A stretch of 26,211 nt of DNA from a virus, in IMG/VR virus record IMGVR_UViG_3300017989_000404, positions 1-26,211 of that record; one strand, written 5' to 3'. Below are positions 22,317 through 26,211 of this stretch, one piece after another. The notes beneath the pieces were generated by a model. That model saw nothing but the letters and a program-made list of their open reading frames with translations, was not told the origin of the DNA and searched no databases. How positions within the stretch are numbered: the first letter of the stretch is position 1; each line of letters opens with the position of its first letter. Position numbers and translations under genes: made by a program.

Positions 22317-23933
22317 TTATTTACCCATCCAACCAGCGTGTGACATAGCAGAACTACGTCTTCTCGGTCGTGAATATCTCTGTCTTCCCAGATAATACTT
22401 TTCATCTATGGATACAGCCAGAATAAAGGCACTTGCCTTATCAGGGCTGCGGCCTATCTCTTTTTCGATCGCCTTATTCGAGTCTATTTTAAGTTTGCCT
22501 TTGAATACGTCCCTGTTTTCTTTTTTAGGAGAAGTAAGCTCAACCATTAATTCTTCATCTTCAATGATCTTTATGTTACCGGCTTGAAAGCAAGAGCGGG
22601 CAACGTTCCACAGTTCGTCTTTGCGCCGATAAAACATATCGTCCCGTGGTTTAGCAGATACATCCTCGGATATAATAACAATAGACATATCCCGTATAAG
22701 CTTGCGCACCATCGTTACAATTGCTCTACCTATACCAGTTGCCTCTATTGATGCGACATGACAGTTATTCTCGATGAAAGATTGTACAATTTCTTGAGCA
22801 AGTAACGTTTCGTCACGTTCATGGACTTCAGGTCTTATCTCTACCTGCTTAACATGGTTTGGCCCCTGAAAATACTGGATAATGGTTTTGTCTTTAATCA
22901 AACCAATATCAACACCGGCTTTAAGGGGGTAATCTTCCTGCATCTTAAAAGGTTCTCTATGCGCTGCCTCTTCCACCCATACCCATGGAATGAAAGAACC
23001 TGTTTCAGCAGTCGGAAACTTAGAGCGCACATAAATCTTAAACCCGTCTGTATCTTCACCGCCGTATTGAATCTTCATTTTGTCGATGTGTATTTGTTTT
23101 TGCGCTTCAGGCATACGATCGGTTTTGTAAAAGTCCCATGTCAAAGGAATGTAAAGGCTGCGCTTCGGGCCTCGGTGTGTTGAGTAAGCAAAGCCACGGT
23201 TCTTTGTCGGGTTAAAGATAGGAAAGATATAGTTGTGAAGGTCAGAACAAGTATTCTCGATCTGCTCAATGATCTGATCCTCAACCTTGTTTGCCTCATC
23301 AATAATGAAGAACATGTACTTTTCGTGGAAACCGTCAATCGTCTTAGCCAGGTTACCATCTTCAAGAGAAACAGTTTTTGTAAAAGCCTTTCTGGTTGGA
23401 ACTCTTTTGTCGGTAAACGGGTCTTTGAAATACATGTTCTCTGCAGTCTTATCAAACCAATCCTTGATAATGCACATGTACTCACCGGCTTCGTTTGTAT
23501 GATTAAGCCATTTGTCTATTTCACGCCACAAGATATTCTGCAGCTGCGACTTTGAAGGTGCAAGGGCAATAACCTTAACCGGATCAAAGCATGTCAGAGC
23601 CCATGGAATTAACATACCTCCTGCTACACAGTCTTTACCCGTACTTTTGGCTGAGCAGACAGAAGCTCCTGCAGCTTTAATATACCGCAGGAGCACCTTA
23701 TTCTTAATTCTGTTAACGTCTTTAACCCTTGGACTGTGCTGTAGCCAGGTCTTTGCCCAGAGCAACCGCCTCAACTCATTTAAGAACTGATACTGTTGAT
23801 TAGAAACACGCGGTTCTTTGTCCGATCCAACCGGATGAAACCCCATAGCTTCAATAACAAAACGGTACGGGTCATATCTCCAATCTCCGATCTTCTGGGC
23901 AAGCTTATTTATTTCCTCTTGTGTTATCTGCAT
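22317..23933 (-). CDS. terL: Terminase large subunit
   Basis: The 538-aa protein carries both halves of a packaging motor. The ATPase has a Walker A-type loop CSAKSTGKD (93-101), a Walker B strand MFFIIDEA (207-214) with D212/E213, and a coupling segment IFNPTKNRGFAYSTHR (239-254). The RNase H-fold nuclease has AGVDIG (D342), SIEATGIG (E397) and GRSPDKASAF (D498), which supply the metal-binding acids. TerL cuts concatemers and pumps DNA through the portal encoded next. The start lies one base after the stop of the 35-aa gene, with only CAGGGTGA as a ribosome site, so coupling is likely. Confidence 0.93.
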   Translation of the reverse strand: MQITQEEINKLAQKIGDWRYDPYRFVIEAMGFHPVGSDKEPRVSNQQYQFLNELRRLLWAKTWLQHSPRVKDVNRIKNKVLLRYIKAAGASVCSAKSTGKDCVAGGMLIPWALTCFDPVKVIALAPSKSQLQNILWREIDKWLNHTNEAGEYMCIIKDWFDKTAENMYFKDPFTDKRVPTRKAFTKTVSLEDGNLAKTIDGFHEKYMFFIIDEANKVEDQIIEQIENTCSDLHNYIFPIFNPTKNRGFAYSTHRGPKRSLYIPLTWDFYKTDRMPEAQKQIHIDKMKIQYGGEDTDGFKIYVRSKFPTAETGSFIPWVWVEEAAHREPFKMQEDYPLKAGVDIGLIKDKTIIQYFQGPNHVKQVEIRPEVHERDETLLAQEIVQSFIENNCHVASIEATGIGRAIVTMVRKLIRDMSIVIISEDVSAKPRDDMFYRRKDELWNVARSCFQAGNIKIIEDEELMVELTSPKKENRDVFKGKLKIDSNKAIEKEIGRSPDKASAFILAVSIDEKYYLGRQRYSRPRRRSSAMSHAGWMGK

Positions 23934-23934
23934 T

Positions 23935-24042
23935 TCACCCTGTTTCTAAAGGATGTGCCATCAAACCGCTTACATCGCCGTGACGGTAGACTGTTGTAAA
24001 GTAATGCTTGTCAACATACTCTTCACCCGTCAGCCTGAACAT
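23935..24042 (-). CDS. Small protein upstream of terL, 35 aa
   Basis: A short frame (MFRLTGEEYVDKHY, then HGDVSGLMAHPLETG) ends at TGA one base before the terL ATG and overlaps the end of the 207-aa gene by 20 bases. ATG 24042 is preceded by CAGGAGA at about nine bases, and a second AAGGAGG directly touches it. A longer reading upstream would lie wholly within the 207-aa gene and is not used. The compact aromatic sequence looks like a real microprotein, but its function is unknown. Confidence 0.5.
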   Translation of the reverse strand: MFRLTGEEYVDKHYFTTVYRHGDVSGLMAHPLETG

Positions 24043-24646
24043 CCTCCTTCTCTCCTGATTCTTCATCGAAAGAAAAATCTTCAACCACTCCTGGAACGTC
24101 ACCCACTTTTTCTGGTTCTTTTGTTCCTTCTGGCTGTTCCTTGATTTCTGGGAGTTCTCCTGTTCCGTCAAATTTGAGTGTGCAGGCTGCTTCGAACTTG
24201 TGTGCAATGTCTGCTCCATAAATCTCTCCTATACGTTCGTATATGTCCATTCCCTGCCTGATCTTGTTGACAAGGAAAGCTTCCACCTGTATTCGGTTGG
24301 AATGATGGAAGTTAAGCATTTCAAGATGTTTTGCCGCTCCTCTTAACTGCCCCCACGGGATGCCTGGAAAGACCGACACGTATTCTTCCTTTTCTTTCTC
24401 AGACATTTTGTTGTTTACCTTTTCGTTCAGTTCTTTGTTTGGTGTTTTCAGTGCAGCCGCTTCCTTCATCAGGCCCGCGAATTGAAAAAGGCTTTCCATT
24501 CGATCGGGTGTGATACCGTACAGCTTTTCCATTAAGAACAGCAAGTTGTTAAGCGGGTTCTTGTTAGGAATAAAACCCTTTCCGCCAAACGGCATACACT
24601 TTTCACAGCCCTGGAACTTACACGTGCATCGGTTGAACAATTGCAT
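24023..24646 (-). CDS. Hypothetical protein with N-terminal Cys cluster, 207 aa
   Basis: The start ATG 24646 overlaps the stop of the 56-aa gene by one base (TAATG), with GGAGG (from CCGGAGGT) upstream. The N-terminus carries C7, C9, C14 and C17 in the pattern CTCKFQGCEKC, a possible zinc or metal site. The middle is helical (LLFLMEKLYGITPDRMESLF, YVSVFPGIPWGQLRGAAKHLEM). The C-terminal 50 residues are acidic and disordered-looking. Immediately before terL one expects a small terminase subunit, and this could be a divergent one, but no helix-turn-helix is obvious, so the assignment stays open. Confidence 0.6.
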   Translation of the reverse strand: MQLFNRCTCKFQGCEKCMPFGGKGFIPNKNPLNNLLFLMEKLYGITPDRMESLFQFAGLMKEAAALKTPNKELNEKVNNKMSEKEKEEYVSVFPGIPWGQLRGAAKHLEMLNFHHSNRIQVEAFLVNKIRQGMDIYERIGEIYGADIAHKFEAACTLKFDGTGELPEIKEQPEGTKEPEKVGDVPGVVEDFSFDEESGEKEDVQADG

Positions 24647-24816
24647 TATACCTCCGGTTCATCTTTATTTTGGTACAAGGCTCTCAAAGCCTCGCCTAAT
24701 TTCGTGCCATAAGAACTGCAAGGTGCGTTATTACCCCACACTTGCTTATAATGGATTATGCATAAACCGTGTTTTCGATCTAATGGATGATATCCGTAAC
24801 ATGTTTTGCAGTTCAT
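24646..24816 (-). CDS. Small four-Cys protein, first gene of the late operon, 56 aa
   Basis: The frame runs from ATG 24816 to TAA at 24648-24646. AAGGGG lies five bases before the start. Cysteines C3, C6, C19 and C33 (CKTCYGYH, GLCIIHYK, APCSSYG) suggest a single zinc-binding knuckle. A helix (LGEALRALYQN) and an acidic tail follow. It is the first gene after the palindrome-bearing promoter and is joined to the 207-aa gene by TAATG. The next gene also has a cysteine cluster, so the two may work together. Function unknown. Confidence 0.65.
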   Translation of the reverse strand: MNCKTCYGYHPLDRKHGLCIIHYKQVWGNNAPCSSYGTKLGEALRALYQNKDEPEV

Positions 24817-24835
24817 TTGGACCCCTTCAGGTTAT

Positions 24836-24865
24836 TTTATACCTACAATAGGTATTTATCAACAA
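24836..24865 (-). promoter_or_regulatory. Candidate late promoter with embedded palindromic operator
   Basis: On the minus strand TATAAA (24841-24836) lies downstream of TTGATA (24862-24857, 15-base spacing) or TTGTTG (24865-24860, 18-base spacing). The spacer contains a perfect palindrome ATACCTA-CAA-TAGGTAT at 24839-24855. A repressor bound there would block the polymerase. Transcription would start about 13 bases before the 56-aa gene and drive the terL-portal block. Confidence 0.55.
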
Positions 24866-24877
24866 ATTTATGCGCAT

Positions 24878-24906
24878 AAAAAGAAAATAGCCCCTTTTGA
24901 GGCTAT
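24878..24906 (-). terminator. Rho-independent terminator upstream of the late promoter
   Basis: ATAGCC (24887-24892) pairs with GGCTAT (24901-24906), with a further C-G pair closing a TTTT loop. On the minus strand the stem is followed by TTTTCTTTTT. It separates the 44-aa gene and the candidate small RNA from the late operon promoter. Confidence 0.75.
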
Positions 24907-24985
24907 CGTTCCCGGCAGGATATTTATGTACCCTGCGCAGCCGTTAAAGCTGCTCGGTCTTGGTTATGTCAAGGATTAGAACTGT
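24878..24985 (-). ncRNA. Candidate small structured RNA, about 108 nt
   Basis: The promoter-like TTGACA-17-TAATAT at 25020-24992 would start an RNA near 24985, and the intrinsic terminator ends it near 24878; no open frame of note lies between. The RNA can form two directly abutting hairpins: 24937-24953 (GCAGC stem) and 24915-24936 (eight-pair stem, six-base loop). A short CCG/CGG helix closes around both (24912-24914 with 24955-24957). In the second hairpin one pair is G-U on the minus strand but A-C on the plus strand, which favours minus-strand RNA. It could instead be only the 3' UTR of the 44-aa gene. Confidence 0.4.
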
Positions 24986-24991
24986 GCAGCT

Positions 24992-25020
24992 ATATTACCA
25001 GAACCTGGATCATGTGTCAA
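24992..25020 (-). promoter_or_regulatory. Candidate minus-strand promoter just after the 44-aa gene
   Basis: A consensus -35 TTGACA (25020-25015), an ideal 17-base spacer and a -10 TAATAT (24997-24992, four of six matches) lie immediately after the stop of the 44-aa gene. It would drive the candidate small RNA. Confidence 0.45.
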
Positions 25021-25022
25021 CC

Positions 25023-25157
25023 CTATTTTGGCTTTTTCTTCTTGTGCGGTTTCTGGTCCGTGCTTTTGACGCACACTGCATACGGGTTGACCTTCTTGCC
25101 GCTTTTCCTGTTTTTCGCTTTTACCTTGCGTACACATCGTTCAAGTTTGGCTGGCAT
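25023..25157 (-). CDS. Small conserved-type basic phage protein, 44 aa
   Basis: The frame runs from ATG 25157 to TAG at 25025-25023. AAAAGGATG lies a few bases upstream. The product reads MPAKLERCVRKVKAKNRKSG, then NPYAVCVKSTD, then a Lys-rich tail. The pattern KLxRCVxKVK followed by NPYAVC resembles short phage proteins I know from many genomes, which usually lack a defined function. With about one third Lys and Arg it could bind nucleic acid. It is the first minus-strand gene after the divergent promoter and is preceded by a strong leader stem-loop. Confidence 0.75.
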   Translation of the reverse strand: MPAKLERCVRKVKAKNRKSGKKVNPYAVCVKSTDQKPHKKKKPK

Positions 25158-25182
25158 TGTTCATCCTTTTTTTTATTTATCA

Positions 25183-25242
25183 GCCGGTAAACCCACACCC
25201 AAAAACCAGAGGTAGTGATTAAAAAAGTGTGGACCAACCGGC
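25183..25242 (-). other. Leader stem-loop of the minus-strand transcript
   Basis: GCCGGT (25183-25188) pairs with ACCGGC (25237-25242), and CCACAC (25193-25198) with GTGTGG (25227-25232). A four-by-four internal loop separates the two helices, and a 28-base loop caps them. The start predicted from the minus-strand promoter is about 25243, so the RNA would begin with this structure. A 5' stabilising hairpin or a protein site in DNA are both possible. Confidence 0.65.
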
Positions 25243-25249
25243 AGTTACT

Positions 25250-25279
25250 ATTATACATTTTGGTCATCCGGATTACCAA
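25250..25279 (-). promoter_or_regulatory. Minus-strand promoter of the divergent pair
   Basis: A perfect -10 TATAAT (25255-25250) is preceded directly by TG and by -35 TTGGTA (25279-25274) at 18 bases. It would start transcription close to 25243 toward the 44-aa gene. Confidence 0.55.
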
Positions 25280-25287
25280 TAAATTAT

Positions 25288-25315
25288 TTGATAAAAACAA
25301 ACAAGGCGATATAAT
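25288..25315 (+). promoter_or_regulatory. Strong plus-strand promoter of the early operon
   Basis: TTGATA (25288-25293, five of six), a 16-base spacer and TATAAT (25310-25315, six of six) form a near-consensus sigma70-type promoter. The expected start is near 25322, at or next to an ATG with a 13-codon open frame. The two divergent -35 boxes are only eight bases apart, so the two polymerases would compete. Confidence 0.7.
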
Positions 25316-25321
25316 AAAAAC

Positions 25322-25437
25322 ATGAAATGCACGGCCGAACCGAAAAACGATATTGCAAAATAAGCTTGAACCTGGGGCGAGGTTTCACTTGGCCGTGCTA
25401 CCTTGCTTCAGGGGATAGCTTTTAATACGGAGGGAAA
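25322..25437 (+). other. Structured 5' leader of the early operon
   Basis: The 116-base leader before the 78-aa gene has an outer helix GCACGGCCGA (25329-25338) with TTGGCCGTGC (25389-25398), including one wobble. Inside it is a smaller hairpin, AACCT (25369-25373) with AGGTT (25380-25384), around GGGGCG. A 13-codon frame (MKCTAEPKNDIAK) starts at 25322, almost exactly at the predicted transcript start, and runs through the left arm of the helix. Translation of it, or binding of a ligand or protein, could alter folding. No known riboswitch class is recognised. Confidence 0.5.
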
Positions 25438-25674
25438 ATGATATTAAACATGCAAGAGCTGAAGGATTTTATAAGCTGGTATGAAAAGAACGTTGAGGAA
25501 AGCGACGTTAAATTAAAGGAATGTAATTTAGGCTTCAAGGAAAAAGGGGTGGAGGAAATTAAGACGATATTCAACATTCATGTTTATGATCCAGGCGAGT
25601 GCATTGTTATTGAAAACGGCAACAAGAAAGAATTAGCTAAACCAGATTTCCAGTTAATTTTCACACTAGGGTAA
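25438..25674 (+). CDS. Hypothetical protein, 78 aa, first gene of the early operon
   Basis: ATG 25438 follows GGAGGG by three bases. The product starts MILNMQELKDFISWYEKNV. It has a helical first third, then beta strands (IKTIFNIHVYDPGECIVIE) ending in PDFQLIFTLG. It is acidic and lacks cysteines or enzyme motifs. Its stop is five bases before the initiator gene, and both share the promoter at 25288-25315. Function unknown; an early regulatory or replication accessory role would fit its place. Confidence 0.7.
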   Translation: MILNMQELKDFISWYEKNVEESDVKLKECNLGFKEKGVEEIKTIFNIHVYDPGECIVIENGNKKELAKPDFQLIFTLG

Positions 25675-25679
25675 ACATC

Positions 25680-26211
25680 ATGGCGAGAACCGTAAAAAAC
25701 ATAGTCGATTATTTCCCGCACAGCTGCAACCACAGCAAAACAATGTTTATACTGGATAACCAATATGGAAATGACGGTTATGCTTTTTGGTTCAGGCTTT
25801 TAGAAATCCTTGGCAAGACTGAAAATCATTTTCTCGATCTTAACAAAAAGTCTGATTTTTTATTTCTGGTAGCAGAAACCCGTATAACTGGAACAGAAAG
25901 GTGCCAGGAATTATTGGACCTGCTTGCCGACCTTGATGCGATCGACTCAGAACTGTGGAAGGAGTATAGAGTAGTCTGGGTGCAAAAGTTTGTTGATAAC
26001 ATTGCAGACGTTTATAAAAAAAGAGGTAGAAAAACACCGTCAAAACCCGTTCTTGATAACAAGAAAGCTATTTCTGGTACCAAGAATGCGATAACTGTTA
26101 CAGAAATCCCACAAAGTAAAGTAAAGGAAAGTAAAGTAAAGGAAAGTAATAACACTACGTCAAAATCATGGGATGATTTTTCGGTTGATGTTAAAGAAAT
26201 ATGCCGTAAGC
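25680..26211 (+). CDS. Replication initiator-type protein, Lin1244/Lin1753 (DUF4373) domain, 3' truncated by window
   Basis: The frame opens at ATG 25680 and is still open at the right edge (177 codons seen). The N-terminus IVDYFPHSCNHSKTMFILDNQYGNDGYAFWFRLLEILGKTENHFLDL matches the Lin1244/Lin1753 (DUF4373) domain of phage replication proteins: YFPHD-like, then a YGxxGYxxWxxLLE helix. Further helices (ERCQELLDLLADLDAID) and WVQKFVDNIADVYKKRGRKTP follow. A low-complexity linker then contains SKVKE twice. Such proteins usually bind the origin and recruit the helicase loader. A weak AGGG lies before the start. The C-terminal domain is outside the window. Confidence 0.8.
   Translation, partial: MARTVKNIVDYFPHSCNHSKTMFILDNQYGNDGYAFWFRLLEILGKTENHFLDLNKKSDFLFLVAETRITGTERCQELLDLLADLDAIDSELWKEYRVVWVQKFVDNIADVYKKRGRKTPSKPVLDNKKAISGTKNAITVTEIPQSKVKESKVKESNNTTSKSWDDFSVDVKEICRK
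26115..26149 (+). repeat. 15-base tandem repeat in the initiator gene
   Basis: AGTAAAGTAAAGGAA occurs twice in perfect tandem (26115-26129 and 26130-26144), followed by a five-base remnant. It codes for SKVKE twice in the linker of the initiator. Origins often lie inside initiator genes, so these could be iterons, or simply a slippage-prone Lys/Ser linker. Confidence 0.85.

Noticed and set aside
21793-22395. 200-codon plus-strand frame opposite the portal gene
   Set aside because: Its product is Phe/Leu/Cys-rich and unrelated to anything, and it lies wholly antisense to a well-supported portal gene.
23935-24219. Longer 94-aa reading of the small protein upstream of terL
   Set aside because: Its first 59 codons lie within the 207-aa gene and give a Gln/Ser/Lys-rich low-complexity peptide; the shorter start at 24042 has a ribosome site and meaningful sequence.
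25322-25437. Known riboswitch in the early leader
   Set aside because: The helix order and conserved-looking loops match no class I know; it is described only as a structured leader.
1-26211. tRNA genes, integrase, attachment site or insertion sequence
   Set aside because: I looked for cloverleaf-type segments, recombinase motifs and terminal inverted repeats with a transposase, and found none that I can support.

Overview
The window is a block of a tailed double-stranded DNA phage or prophage with a short, P22-like (podovirus) tail. TerL, a P22-type portal, scaffold, capsid, a gp4-like tail adaptor, a gp10-like tail hub and three large internal or ejection-type proteins follow one another on the minus strand. 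Translation is Shine-Dalgarno driven: almost every gene has a visible AGGAG-type site, and many neighbours overlap by 1 or 4 bases. The host cannot be named from sequence. Sec-type signal peptides on phage proteins fit a bacterial host with an exported compartment. No integrase, tRNA gene, attachment site, insertion sequence or CRISPR array was seen.

Layout. Positions 1-1287 (plus strand) are the tail end of an early operon: an AT-rich partial gene, four small genes, and a RuvC-like resolvase whose last codons carry a hairpin terminator. Positions 1335-24816 (minus strand) are the late module, read from right to left. It runs: 56-aa Cys protein, 207-aa protein, 35-aa protein, TerL, portal, 57-aa protein, a strong terminator plus a cluster of inverted repeats, scaffold, major capsid protein, decoration-like protein, zinc-ribbon protein, exported 221-aa protein, gp4-like adaptor, three modular fibre-like proteins that all start with a signal peptide, gp10-like hub, 109-aa protein, three internal or ejection proteins (364, 326 and 1128 aa), HExxH protein, coiled-coil/one-TM holin-like protein, DUF5675 protein, and a protein with an EF-hand-like loop. 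Positions 24817-25437 are the control region: a palindrome inside a late promoter, a candidate terminated small RNA, a 44-aa gene, and two divergent promoters whose transcripts would both begin with stem-loops. From 25438 rightward the next early operon starts with a 78-aa protein and a partial replication initiator of the Lin1244/Lin1753 (DUF4373) type.

How it fits together. The initiator and early genes lie to the right, and the end of an early operon lies to the left. The window is therefore probably a slice of a larger genome, possibly circularly permuted, in which early and late operons diverge at about 25.2 kb and converge at about 1.3 kb. TerL, portal, scaffold and capsid build and fill the head. 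The gp4- and gp10-like proteins close it and form the tail hub. The Ala/Gln/Gly-rich proteins are probably ejected with the DNA. The last four late genes look like a lysis or envelope cassette.

The most unusual features are four structural-locus proteins with Sec signal peptides, a KLTPLEEY peptide repeated four times in the 1128-aa protein, and several structured non-coding segments in the control region and between portal and scaffold. All family names come from motif recognition by eye; no database search was run.
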